Assembly (NCBI GenBank): GCA_031267715.1
Contig: JAIRYQ010000002.1
Span: 310,001 to 374,000, forward strand
Length of the DNA: 64,000 nucleotides
Direction: 5' to 3'
Source: Candidatus Endomicrobiellum glyptotermitis
GTDB taxonomy: Bacteria > Elusimicrobiota > Endomicrobiia > Endomicrobiales > Endomicrobiaceae
Each line of letters begins with the position of its first letter. The stretch's first letter is position 1. Below the pieces are notes generated by a model. That model was not told the origin of the DNA. It saw only the letters and a program-made list of their open reading frames with translations, and searched no databases. Made by a program: the position numbers and the translations under genes. Shown piece by piece: positions 18,894 to 28,869 of the stretch.

Positions 18894-18922
18894 TTATAAA
18901 AAAAAAGAACAACTTATGTCAA
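18893..18922 (-). promoter_or_regulatory. Distal sigma-70 promoter of groESL or of a lost heat-shock gene
   Basis: On the minus strand TTGACA (18917-18922) and TATAAT (18893-18898) are 18 bases apart, the same geometry as the proximal promoter. No intact gene lies between this promoter and groES; only a 12-codon ORF (MMVVLIIICGIM) follows. Confidence 0.7.
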
Positions 18923-20477
18923 TAACTTAAAAATGTAAATTCCCAAATCAGATCTAATCGACCACGAAACTTTAAAAATAGTTACTTAAATATAACCATC
19001 TTGTGCGCCATCGTCCCATTTTTATATTTAATAAATACTTACCAACACTTTAAAACTAACTTTTCATCAAGAATTTCCATCTTACACTTACCGATAAGCC
19101 TACTTCATAATTCTTTAGCTTCCCAAACTTCCCATTTCTGCAAAATCGTCACAATATCCTTTAAAAGCAATTAAAGAACTCACATCAACACACATGTTTT
19201 ATTTTACCAGACTTTTTACTAAATCCATAAAATCTTCCTTGGCCTGTTTTGCGATAACATGCAGCGCAAAAACCCGGAACACAAATCCCCTTAGAAAGTA
19301 AAGAGATTACTATTAGATTTAAAGAACGTTAATCATTCAGATTAAATTACCTTACAATCTCATCATTATTGAGAACTTATTTTGAACTACCGTATCCACA
19401 TCTAGGGTAACCTTATATTTTGTATTTATTTGAGGCCCTCACCACACAGAAAAACTTATAAGAATACCTTTAAAGTTTGCAGCTTTTCTCGCTAACATTA
19501 CTATTCCCGCATAAGGAGCAGAGAATTTTAAAATGAAAACTAACTTATTAAATTCTTTATCTGAAAATAAAAATATCCCGGATTTAATGAGTATTCAGAT
19601 CCAAGAACGGAATCAATACGTGAAAACAGATAATAGTAACGAGCTCCTATAAACACCACAAGTCTTACCCAGATAACTCTCAATATAGATACATAAGCTA
19701 TGTAAACAAGGAGTCCAAAACGACGGATCGTAAAGACTAATAATGAATTCACCATCCCAGTGATAACTTGTTCCAAATACATTATTATCTACACACTTAA
19801 ACAATCATAAAGTCGGATTTTGAACCAGAAATATTAAGTTTCTCTTATAAATTTTTTGAAATATTCGATATTTATAAACACCTGCTTCTCTTAAACTTTT
19901 TAAACCTCCAACATCCACAAGAACTGCATTCACCCCTTTTTCTCTACTTATTCTTGTAACTTATCACAAAATTACTTCAACTGCGCAGACATAAACTCCG
20001 CATTTCCTCTTTTGAAATAGGCAGTATCCCCACACCAACCGCAATCACAAAAATGCACACTGCGTACATATTATCCCCTCTTCAAAAACATTTCCCTCTG
20101 CTCTATTATTTTCTTGAAATGTAAATTTTCCTTATGGCAACTTTGTTTTTTTTGAAAAAAATCTGAAGTAAAAACAACTATTCTTACAAATACTACTTAT
20201 ATAAAGAAAAAGCACAAAAATCACAACACATCTGCCGCATACACCACTTTTCACATAGAAAACGCATCATAAATTTTCTAAAGGACCGTAGAATCAGTTG
20301 TTGATAAAAATTTTTCAGATCTTTCTAAGGTTGAGTCTTCTTAATTGTGTTGCTACTTTCTCTAAAGCCCTGACACTGCTGACAACCTCTTGTTTAGTTA
20401 CAGCTTATCTTAAGCAAACAATCTATCCTCTCTTACATGCAGAGTACCCTCACACCATGACAAAAATTAAAAATCTA
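18923..20477. other. About 1.5 kb of decayed DNA between groES and thrS
   Basis: Only broken fragments are seen on the minus strand, none of which I can name. At about 20310-20400 one reads QEVVSSVRALEKVATQLRRL. At about 19980-20060 another reads FCDCGWCGDTAYFKRGNAEF, followed by GVNAVLVDVGG. At 19540-19804 two overlapping frames give FGTSYHWDGEFIISLYDPSF and IDSVLGSEYSLNPGYFYF, as if one protein had been shifted. They point to one or two former genes, perhaps an exported protein. The plus-strand ORF at 20298-20708 is largely the shadow of thrS. Confidence 0.5.
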
Positions 20478-22202
20478 CTAATTCCAAAAAGAATTTTTCA
20501 TAAGCAAAATAAAATCATCAATTCCCATAATACCCGAATTTTTACTGCCTCTCACTCTGACGGAAATCTTACCCGTATCCACTTCTTTATTTCCGATAAC
20601 TATTATATAAGGGGTCTTCTGCATTGCATTTTCTCTTATTTTATACCCAATTTTTTCATTTCTACTATCAAAAATAACTCTTATGCCATTACGTTTCAAT
20701 TCTCCTAACAAGCTAGAGCAGTATTCATACTGCTCTTCATCAATATTGACTATTGCAACTTGAACTGGAGAAAGCCAAAGCGGAAACGCACCAGTATAAT
20801 GCTCTAAAAGAATACCTATAAATCTCTCCAAGGATCCCATTAACGCCCTATGAATCATATAAGGCCTTGCTTTTTTTCCCAATGAGTTGATGTAATAAAT
20901 ATCAAATCTTTCAGGAAGGTTAAAATCAAATTGTATAGTTGAGCATTGCCAAAGTCGACCTATGGCATCTTTTATTTTTATATCAATCTTCGGACCATAG
21001 AAAGCCCCTCCACCATCGTCAATTTCATGATCATAACCTGTTTTCTTTAAAGCATCTTCAATAGATTTTTGCGCTTTTACCCAGTCTTCTACCTTGCCTA
21101 CGTACTTATCCTTAGGTCTTGTTGCAATATAAATCTTATATTCATTGAATCCAAAGGTTTTAAGACATTCTATCGCCATATTAAAAATTTCCAATATTTC
21201 CTTTTCGAGTTGTTCTGGAGCAACAATCACATGACCATCATCCTGTGTAAACCCTCTAGCCCTTAAAAGTCCATGTAAAACTCCAGATTTCTCAAATCTG
21301 TAAACCGCACCCAATTCCGCATATTTTATAGGAAGTTCTTTATAAGAGTGAAGCTTGGTTTTGTATATCATCAAATGCATAGGACAATTCATGGGTTTCA
21401 CCCTATATGGTTTTCCCTCTATTTCCATAGAAGCATACATATTTTCAGAATAAGTCTGCAAATGTCCACTTACCTTAAAAAGCTCTTCACTTGCAATATG
21501 TGGCGTATATAAAAGTTCATACCCATTTTCAAGATGAAATTTTTTAAAATAGTCCTCAATAATACCCCTCAAAATAACACCTTTAGGATGCCATAAAATT
21601 AAACCACCACCAACAATATCACTAATACTAAATAAATCCAGAGCTTTCCCTAATTTTCTATGGTCTCTTTTCTGAGCTTCTTCAACTTTATTCAAATAAT
21701 CATCAAGATCCTTTTTCGTAAAGAATGCCGTTCCATAAATTCTTTGAAGTTGTTCTCTTGAAGAATCGCCTTTCCAATAAACACCTGCAACTGAAAGAAG
21801 TTTAAAATACTTGAGTTGCCCTGTTGAAACTATATGAGGACCTCTGCATAAATCAGTGAAATTTCCGGTTTTATATATGCTCAATCTATTCTCATCTATT
21901 TGAGACGCAATTTCAACTTTATATTTTTCGCCTTCCTTCTGGAATTCCTTAATAACTTTATTTTTAGGCACAGATAAACATATAAAAGCACTATTTTCTT
22001 TTACTATTTCCCTCATTTTTTCTTCAATTTTTACTAAATCGTCTAAAGTAAAAGATTCAGTATTATCAAAATCATAATAAAATCCATTTTCTACGGACGG
22101 ACCCATCGCAACTTTCGTCAGAGGAAAAAGCTTCTTAATGGCTGCTGCCATTATATGTGCTGCAGAATGCCTTAAAATATCCAAGGGTTTTTGCTCTTTC
22201 AT
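20478..22202 (-). CDS. thrS: Threonine-tRNA ligase without TGS domain
   Basis: The 574-residue class II synthetase starts directly in the editing domain (LDILRHSAAHIMAAAIKKLF, with its HxxxH zinc/editing motif), followed by NFTDLCRGPHI. The catalytic core has the zinc Cys and motif 2 in KPMNCPMHLMIYKT and YRFEKSGVLHGLLRARGFTQDDGH, and motif 3 in GSLERFIGILLEHYTG. The anticodon-binding domain closes the protein. The N-terminal TGS domain (about 60 residues in E. coli ThrRS) is absent; an AGAAAG ribosome site before ATG 22202 supports this as the true start. The gene is alone, followed by dead DNA. Confidence 0.95.
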   Translation of the reverse strand: MKEQKPLDILRHSAAHIMAAAIKKLFPLTKVAMGPSVENGFYYDFDNTESFTLDDLVKIEEKMREIVKENSAFICLSVPKNKVIKEFQKEGEKYKVEIASQIDENRLSIYKTGNFTDLCRGPHIVSTGQLKYFKLLSVAGVYWKGDSSREQLQRIYGTAFFTKKDLDDYLNKVEEAQKRDHRKLGKALDLFSISDIVGGGLILWHPKGVILRGIIEDYFKKFHLENGYELLYTPHIASEELFKVSGHLQTYSENMYASMEIEGKPYRVKPMNCPMHLMIYKTKLHSYKELPIKYAELGAVYRFEKSGVLHGLLRARGFTQDDGHVIVAPEQLEKEILEIFNMAIECLKTFGFNEYKIYIATRPKDKYVGKVEDWVKAQKSIEDALKKTGYDHEIDDGGGAFYGPKIDIKIKDAIGRLWQCSTIQFDFNLPERFDIYYINSLGKKARPYMIHRALMGSLERFIGILLEHYTGAFPLWLSPVQVAIVNIDEEQYEYCSSLLGELKRNGIRVIFDSRNEKIGYKIRENAMQKTPYIIVIGNKEVDTGKISVRVRGSKNSGIMGIDDFILLMKNSFWN

Positions 22203-22324
22203 ATCATCTTTCTTCCATTGAAGATAAATCTAATTGAGTAAATTATATAAAATTAACACCACTTACTCATTGAAAACTGTAACCTCTGGACTTCATTTAT
22301 TCTTAAAATGTACCCTAAGAACAA

Positions 22325-22398
22325 TCGGGGCGACTGGACTTGAACCAGTGACCTCTCCCACCCCAAGGGAGTGCGCTAGCCGCCTGCGCCACGCCCCG
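22325..22398 (-). tRNA. tRNA-Pro (anticodon GGG)
   Basis: On the minus strand the acceptor CGGGGCG pairs with CGCCCCG, with discriminator A. The anticodon stem CTCCC/GGGAG encloses TTGGGGT (anticodon GGG), and the T arm reads CTGGTTCAAGTCCAG. C1 pairing with G72, as here, is typical of bacterial tRNA-Pro. It lies between merR and thrS. Confidence 0.95.
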
Positions 22399-22532
22399 AG
22401 AATCCACAACTTACACATCATTTATACACATACATATATGCATATATATTATTAATCGAACTAACTTATCCATATCTATACGACACACAACGCATAAATA
22501 ACATCATCAATTATCATCAACGTGTCATAAAA

Positions 22533-22910
22533 TCATATACTTTTTAAAAGCTTTAAAATATGTTGAAGCTCATGTTTCAGATCTCTTAAGAACCTAGAAT
22601 CTGGCACATGTTCTAGGTCTAAATCCAAATTTGTTTGCAAATCTGTAAGCTTTTTACGCTTGTCACCTACCAAGTACTTCTTTGCTCCGCTTATTGTATA
22701 TTTCTTATTATACAATAAATCCTTAATCTTAAAAATTAACTCTACTTCCTCTACACGATACCTTCTTTGCCCAGAACTTTTTCTAATGGGATGCAAAAGA
22801 TTAAATTCCCTCTCCCAATATCTTAAAATATGTTTTGAAACGAGTGTTATTTGCGAGACTTCCCCTATACTAAAATACTCTTTATCAGGCATTGGTGGAA
22901 TTTTAAGCAT
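22533..22910 (-). CDS. MerR-family transcription regulator
   Basis: The 125-residue protein has an N-terminal MerR winged helix: EYFSIGEVSQITLVSKHILRYWEREF (about residues 11-36), LHPIRKSSGQRRYRVEEVELIFKIKDLLYNKKYTISGAKKYL. No effector-binding domain follows, only about 45 residues likely to form a dimer helix. It is 16 bp after the HU gene; the same HU/IHF-merR pair is found in many bacteria. The signal it senses is unknown. Confidence 0.85.
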   Translation of the reverse strand: MLKIPPMPDKEYFSIGEVSQITLVSKHILRYWEREFNLLHPIRKSSGQRRYRVEEVELIFKIKDLLYNKKYTISGAKKYLVGDKRKKLTDLQTNLDLDLEHVPDSRFLRDLKHELQHILKLLKSI

Positions 22911-22925
22911 TTCATATCTCTCAAA

Positions 22926-23186
22926 TCAGTCAAAAAATCCCTTAGACTGTTTAAATCTTATTTTTTTTATAGGAGCTATAAGAAGTTTTTCGCCAGTTTT
23001 GGGATTTCTTCCATTTTTTATCTTCGTTTCAAACATACAGAAACTTCCAAACCCCGTTATAACAACTTTATCACCGTCCTTTAAAGAATTTGCTATCTCT
23101 GCAAAGATTTTATTTACGGCTTCGCAAGCCTCTTTTTTTGAGCTTAAAATTTTTGACAACGCTGTTGCTATATCATTCTTTGTCAT
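22926..23186 (-). CDS. HU/IHF family DNA-bending protein
   Basis: This 86-residue protein has the histone-like fold: MTKNDIATALSKILSSKKEA, the IANSLKDGDKVVITGFGSF sheet entrance, and the DNA-gripping arm with the conserved Pro in KNGRNPKTGEKLLIAPIKKIRFKQSK. The arm signature GRNPKTGE is intact. It could be HU or an IHF subunit; the partnership with a merR gene is common for IHF-alpha type genes. The ribosome site AGGTG lies 6 bases before the start. Confidence 0.9.
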   Translation of the reverse strand: MTKNDIATALSKILSSKKEACEAVNKIFAEIANSLKDGDKVVITGFGSFCMFETKIKNGRNPKTGEKLLIAPIKKIRFKQSKGFFD

Positions 23187-23255
23187 TAAATCACCTATGA
23201 TTTAATTGCATATTAAAATAACAAATACAAATTTTAACGCCATATTTTCTTTCAA

Positions 23256-23843
23256 TTACTTAAATCTATTCTCAGAACCTTTTATCAATCTTTTAATATT
23301 TGTTCTATGTCTAAGAATAATAAAAAAAACCATTGTAAAAGTGAACGTCATAGACTTCATTGTGGTATATCCTGAAAAATAGGATGTTATAGGTAAACTT
23401 AAAGCCGCACATATCGAGCCTAAAGAAACATAACCCGAAAACAGAAAAACTAAATTAAAAACGAGAAACGACATCAATAAGGGAACCGGCATAAGAGCTA
23501 AGGATATACCCAACCCCGTAGCAACACCTTTTCCACCTTTAAATTTTAAAAATACCGTAAACATATGCCCTATCATTACACTAGTGGCAACAACTAAAGG
23601 ATAAAGAAAGGAATTCTCTATAAATATTGCAAAATACACAACAATAAACCCTTTTAAAGCGTCAGCGATAAAAGTCAAAATCCCTGAACCCCTTCCTACA
23701 GTTCTAAAAACGTTCGTAGCTCCAGGATTACCTGAACCTACACTGCGTATGTCAATTTTTCCAATTCTTTTTGCAATAATATATGCAAAGGGCACAGAAC
23801 CACATAAATAAGCTAGGATAATGTATAAAATTTTTGTTAGCAT
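23256..23843 (-). CDS. plsY: Acyl-phosphate glycerol-3-phosphate acyltransferase PlsY
   Basis: PlsY is the integral membrane enzyme that makes lysophosphatidate from acyl-phosphate, opening phospholipid synthesis. The 195-residue protein has about five to six membrane spans and the three PlsY motifs: CGSVPFAYIIAKRIGKIDIRSVGSGNPGATNVFRTVG, then HMFTVFLKFKGGKGVATGLG, then a final membrane segment with ILRHRTNIKRLIKGSENRF. It lies 10 bp after der in the same direction. Its ribosome site is GAGAGGACA. plsX is not in the window. Confidence 0.95.
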   Translation of the reverse strand: MLTKILYIILAYLCGSVPFAYIIAKRIGKIDIRSVGSGNPGATNVFRTVGRGSGILTFIADALKGFIVVYFAIFIENSFLYPLVVATSVMIGHMFTVFLKFKGGKGVATGLGISLALMPVPLLMSFLVFNLVFLFSGYVSLGSICAALSLPITSYFSGYTTMKSMTFTFTMVFFIILRHRTNIKRLIKGSENRFK

Positions 23844-23853
23844 TGTCCTCTCA

Positions 23854-25170
23854 TCATAACTTCTCCTTATAATATTTTCTAAATTTTAAGATTACTGGAG
23901 TTCCGTGAAATTTAAATCTATTTCTCAAAGAATTTTCAATAAATCTTTTGTAAGAAAAATGCACAAGTGTTGTATCATTAACTGAAAAGATAAAAGTGGG
24001 CGGTTTTGAAGCCACTTGCATATATTCCTTAAACTTCAAAGTTTTACCTTTACTTGCGTAAGGCTTCCTTATTATAACATCTCTCATTATCTTTTCAAGT
24101 TCATCCTGCATCAACTTCTTCGAAAACTGTTTAAAAACGACTCCGACTTCTTGAAATATTTTATTTATTCTTTGTTTTGTTTTTGCAGATATAAAAACAA
24201 TATCCGTCCAACACATAAATTTCATCTTTTCTCTCAATTGTTCAGTAAAATATTTTGCAACTTCCATTTTTCCCCTTATTAAATCCCATTTATTAACAGC
24301 TACAATAATAGGTTTTCTTTTTTCTATCAAAAGTCTTGCAATTTTGACTTCAGAATCTCCTATTCCCTGTGAAGCATCTGCAACTAAAACGGCGACATCT
24401 GCATCATCAATTGCATGATTTGCGCTTAAAGAAGATAAATATTCCATGTCATTTTTAACCTTACTACCTCTATGAAGACCGGCAGTATCTATCAAAATGT
24501 ATTCCTTATCTTCAACCCGAACATGCACCATAAGAGAGTCTCTTGTTGTGCCGGGAACATCATGAATAATACTCCTTTCTTCATCAGCAACGGCATTAAC
24601 AAAAGAAGATTTGCCTACATTTGGCTTTCCAACAATGATAATTTTTAATATTTCACCAGTTTTTCTCTCTTCTCCATTATATTTTATATTCTCCCAAATT
24701 TTATCTAACAAATCATGTATACACCTGCCGTGATTTGCAGACACAAAAATAATATCATCAAATCCAAGCTCATAAAACTCATACCCTCTAATTTCCTCTT
24801 CTTGCGTATCTATTTTATTTACAACAATAATTATTTTCTTTTTACTAAGTCTAATCTTATGAGCAATCTGAAAATCTGACGGATGAATTCCCTCTTTACC
24901 ATCTACAACAAACAGTATTACGTCTGATATTTTGATAGCGCTATCTATCTGTCGGGATATACTTCCTGGAAGTAACGAAGAATCCATACTCCAACCTGCA
25001 GTGTCAGTAATAATGAACTTTTTATCCTTCCAAAAAATTTCATAATCATTCCTATCCCTTGTAGTGCCAGAAATTTTATGAACAATACTTTTTTTTTTAC
25101 CAACAAATCTATTAAAAAGAGTAGATTTACCTACATTTGGCCTACCAACTATAGCGACTTTTGCTAGCAT
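23854..25170 (-). CDS. der: Ribosome-assembly GTPase Der (EngA)
   Basis: Der has two GTPase domains in tandem and a C-terminal KH-like domain, and acts in 50S subunit assembly. In this 438-residue protein, domain 1 shows GRPNVGKSTLFNRF, DTAGW and NKID; domain 2 shows GKPNVGKSSFVNAV (about residue 180), DTAGLHRGSKV and NKWDLIRGK. The KH-like end has KPPTFIFSVND. All nucleotide-binding motifs are intact. It begins the der-plsY-HU-merR run; the start has AAGGAA 6 bases upstream. Confidence 0.97.
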   Translation of the reverse strand: MLAKVAIVGRPNVGKSTLFNRFVGKKKSIVHKISGTTRDRNDYEIFWKDKKFIITDTAGWSMDSSLLPGSISRQIDSAIKISDVILFVVDGKEGIHPSDFQIAHKIRLSKKKIIIVVNKIDTQEEEIRGYEFYELGFDDIIFVSANHGRCIHDLLDKIWENIKYNGEERKTGEILKIIIVGKPNVGKSSFVNAVADEERSIIHDVPGTTRDSLMVHVRVEDKEYILIDTAGLHRGSKVKNDMEYLSSLSANHAIDDADVAVLVADASQGIGDSEVKIARLLIEKRKPIIVAVNKWDLIRGKMEVAKYFTEQLREKMKFMCWTDIVFISAKTKQRINKIFQEVGVVFKQFSKKLMQDELEKIMRDVIIRKPYASKGKTLKFKEYMQVASKPPTFIFSVNDTTLVHFSYKRFIENSLRNRFKFHGTPVILKFRKYYKEKL

Positions 25171-25733
25171 TAAATAATTCCTTTTTTAATTTTCATTTCA
25201 CAAAATATACACAGACACATAATAACAAGCTATTATATATATTACACATACTTACAAAACAAATAATCCTTGACTAACTGTAAATGGACTGTCCGCTAAT
25301 AAATTGCCACTAAGATTTATAAAATCTTTAATTTAAGTAAAAAACAAAAAACCACCCTACCCACTTTGCCAACTTAGATATTATCTTTTTTAACTATTAT
25401 TACAAAAGCTACTTTGCTTATAGATAACTTGTATTCTTTTACATTTACTCTTGTCAAGGAGACATAAGTAAGATATATATACAGTCTCACGATAAATATA
25501 TTAATCCTTTTAAGACTTAAATATGTATTTGCAAAATCACAATAAGACTTTAAAATTCAAACTTTCGTTCTATATACGTATCGGCTACCATATACCGTAC
25601 TAAAACAAATATCCCTTCACAGCTATCGGCGAATATGTTTAGTTAAAAATACACTTTTTGATACAATAAGGTACAGACTTAGTAGTAAAATAAACTCACC
25701 ATCCTCTATTCAAAACATAATTTGAATTCCAAA
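25171..25733. other. Non-coding stretch upstream of der
   Basis: No coding fragment is recognised in these 560 bp between der and the end of pseudo-hsdR. It probably holds the der promoter; I could not single out a convincing one. Confidence 0.4.
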
Positions 25734-27180
25734 TTACTTTTCAAACCTCACTTTGTTTCTTTTTTGCACAATCATTATCCTTTGTAAAAACTATATATCC
25801 GGCAAAATCCTTGCAAAAGTTTACCCAGTTAGTTTCATTCTATTTTTAAGAAAAACATTTTTCATAAATTCTCCACAGCTTATCTCTCTTCTAAGCTTTC
25901 TTCTTTTATAATCTCGCCTCACTTAAAATCCCCCCCCATTCCGCGCTCATCTGCAAGCCTTTTCCAGACGTCATGATCACAAGGGTTATTAGTTCCGCAT
26001 ATACTTATTCATTTAGTTGCAATAAAGTCTCCTGCAAATTCTTTCTTACTTCTCAGCCCTATACTTTAGTCTATCATTTTCAATGGTAACCGAAACCCTT
26101 CTTATCTTCCTTGTACTACTTTCGTAGTACTTAGCTACTTAAATCCAAGACACAATCTATATCAATTGCAACTTTCTTCATCGACTTCATTTCAAAGATA
26201 ATATCGTCATCAATATGTTTCTTTATCAACTTACCTTTATGCTTTCTTAACCTCCTCATGAAGGTCAGGATACTCGTTTTGATAATTTTGGAAGTCTCCT
26301 CTACTTTCAAAATCTCATCACTCTCAAAAACCCCACAGCAAAAGAACTTAAGATATTTCTTAACTTTAATATTGCTCCATAAAATCCTTTTCAGCTTGTT
26401 TGCCTAAAAAACATCTATCGGCAATAGAAAATTGTTTTCAAGTTTGGCAGTCAATTTCACATACCCTCTTTTGCGTTCTCCATACTTTTCACAAAGCTTT
26501 TGTAATAATTTCTTCATAAGATAAAAATTAAGAAAAAAGCTATTCCGTATTCTCCGCAAGCATCCTGAAAAGTATTTAATGTAGTAGCGGCGTAAAAACA
26601 CCACAGTTAAAAACATATTTCATATATCGTATATTAATTCTACAGTTTTCAACTCTCATTGAAACATCTTTACAACAACTTTCAAACTTTATCATACGTA
26701 ACATAAAAACTAGTTTCAAAATAAGTGTTATAACTTTCGTGGTATATATATATGTATATATATATAATATAAGTGGAATCTGTGAAATCTTGTGAGCTTT
26801 TACCAAGTCCTGATCCTGGTGCATAAAAATTTTCGTCAGGTGGAAATGCACCCATTTTTTTTAAGTTCATTTACAACGAAACTGCAAATTAAGATGATTT
26901 TTAATTCTCGGACGGAAAGAGGCAGAGTAACAGTTTCCTTTCTAAACTCTGCATAATAAAGTTTCTCAACTTCAATAGAACTTACGGCAAAAATTGAATT
27001 AAATCCAACAACACACTTGCCCTTTAGCCTGTACAAAACGATAACTCTATAATGCTGCTTTTGTTTGTTTTTTTTGGTCAAAATGCCAAAAGATATATTT
27101 TAACAGCTTCAGTAATTATTTCAGGTACGTTGTCAATACAAATACATTTTAGGACCTAAACAAAATTCACTTGAACTTTT
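25734..27180 (-). pseudogene. hsdR: Pseudogene of type I restriction endonuclease subunit HsdR (C-terminal half)
   Basis: Fragments in several minus-strand frames follow HsdR order. They run EIITEAVK and HYRVIVLYRLKGKCVV, GFNSIFAVSSIEVEKLYYAE, then FPPDENFYAPGSGLGKSSQD, then CCKDVSMRVENC, then DFQNYQNEYPDLHEEVKK, KHIDDDIIFEMKSMKKVAID with IDCVLDL, and near the end EFMKNVFLKNRMKLTG and TFARILPDI. These are conserved stretches of the HsdR helicase and C-terminal regions. Many stops and shifts break them, and a (TA)n run interrupts the gene near 26742-26770. The N-terminal nuclease half is not recognisable upstream. No intact hsdM or hsdS is in the window. Confidence 0.85.
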
Positions 27181-28860
27181 GCAGATCTTTTCTGCAATAC
27201 CTCCCGCTTTGATATTTGGAAAATAACTTCATATTGCCCCCTTATACTCAGTGGCAACTATAGAATTTGGTTGTTCTAAAATAAAATCATACTCAACCAA
27301 TTATTTATCGCCTCTTCGTATAGAATGAAACAACAAAAGCTACCATTTATTTAAAAGTTAAAATCTATTTTCGCAATATTCACACTGTTTGTGCCTCGCG
27401 GCAAAATTCCACAGTCAAACATTCACTTATGTCATTAAGCAACTTATAAAATCTGTCTAAAATGTCAACTACTTTTTTGCTCCTAAGTTTTAGGCTGCCT
27501 TGGAATTTCATATCTATCAAACTTGGACATATCAACTGAAGCAAAACACAAAATATCTGCATTGTTTCTGGACTATTTTTTAAAAATAAAGCAATTAGTA
27601 AAATATGTTCATCTTATAGTAGTCGCTTATTGTCGGTCGCCACAATAAATCGAACTTGCGGAAAACAAATATCATTTGACAGCTCTCCGATGTAATATAC
27701 TGAATTGAATCCGATAAAATTCGTCAGCTTTATCTTATTGCCTTCCATTTCTAAATCAATTCAATTTTCCATTTTCATAAAACTTCGGAATTGATTCTGA
27801 TACAGAAAAAACCTTACTCCGAAAAAAAGCCATTCTTCTTGTAGTGAAGTTACAGTAATAGACCAATAATCGCCATCAACAGATATAGATAACAATTTGG
27901 ATTGTTTTCACACACACATCGCGTGTGTTAATAGCTAACCTTTGTAAACCATTAAAGAACAGATATGGGGTGCTTGATAACTTCTTCCTGTTTAAATCAT
28001 TCTACACAGACATTAAATTTTTTATTCCGATCTGCAAAATCATGAAATTCAACAATACTATCCTGGCAAAGTTCTCTAACTAACTTATCTACTCTCATTT
28101 ACAATATTTCATTCATAATCACTCTTGCAACACCCCATCCTTTTCTCCTCCACGCACTCCCTGCGAGATAAAATCCATCACTAGACTTATCGGGCACTTG
28201 TTGCGTACACAACATATATTGCTGTCCACATCAACATAGTCAAAAAAAACACTAAAATCGCTTTTACCATCTATATACCTTGAACTGATGGTTCTATAAT
28301 ACTACGGAAAATTTTTTCCAAAAGTTTTACTTAAATTGACATCATTTTGGCTTCTGATAGACATCTTTAAAAATTTTTAAAAGCAAAATAAAAAGCCATT
28401 TCCTCTAACAATTTCTTCACGAATTATTTTTGCCCCCTCATCGTCAAAACTAGCATCCTGCGAACTTTCTCACCACCGACTATCACATATAAGAAGTACT
28501 GCGTATAGTGACAAAATTACGCACATAAATATTTAATCGCAGTGTAAAACACTTTACTCAAAGTAGTTAATGATTAACGGTAAAAGAAATATGATGATAC
28601 ACAAAACTCCGACATAGTAAGTATAAGACCAACAACCTAGCAGTAAAAAGGATTCTACCGCTTACCTGAAAAATCCGAAATACAAAACCGCAAATAGAAT
28701 GTCTAATACACATACTCTTACCACTACTTTAACCGCTTGTTTTAACATTTATTTTTAAAAATTTCACCGCAAGAATTCAATAAAATTCACAAATTGCAAT
28801 AAAAGTCAACACATTTAAATACATCTCATGCCTCGTATTTATTTCAAAAACACCCAAATA
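27181..28860. other. About 1.7 kb of decayed DNA of unknown origin
   Basis: Minus-strand fragments are evident but I cannot name them, and they do not look like the N-terminal half of HsdR. Examples are SISVDGDYWSITVTSLQEEW at about 27835-27890, EYDFILEQPNSIVATEYKGA at about 27240-27295, DMKFQGSLKLRSKKVVDILD at about 27450-27510, and CQDSIVEFHDFADRNKKFNV at about 28000-28060. They point to at least one more lost gene next to hsdR, possibly part of the same foreign island. The (short) ORF at 27380-27562 is one of these pieces. Confidence 0.5.
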
Positions 28861-28869
28861 CCACTAAGA

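Noticed and set aside
26404-27081. Several 60-90 codon minus-strand ORFs taken as separate hypothetical genes
   Set aside because: Their peptides fall in order along HsdR, so they are pieces of one pseudogene.
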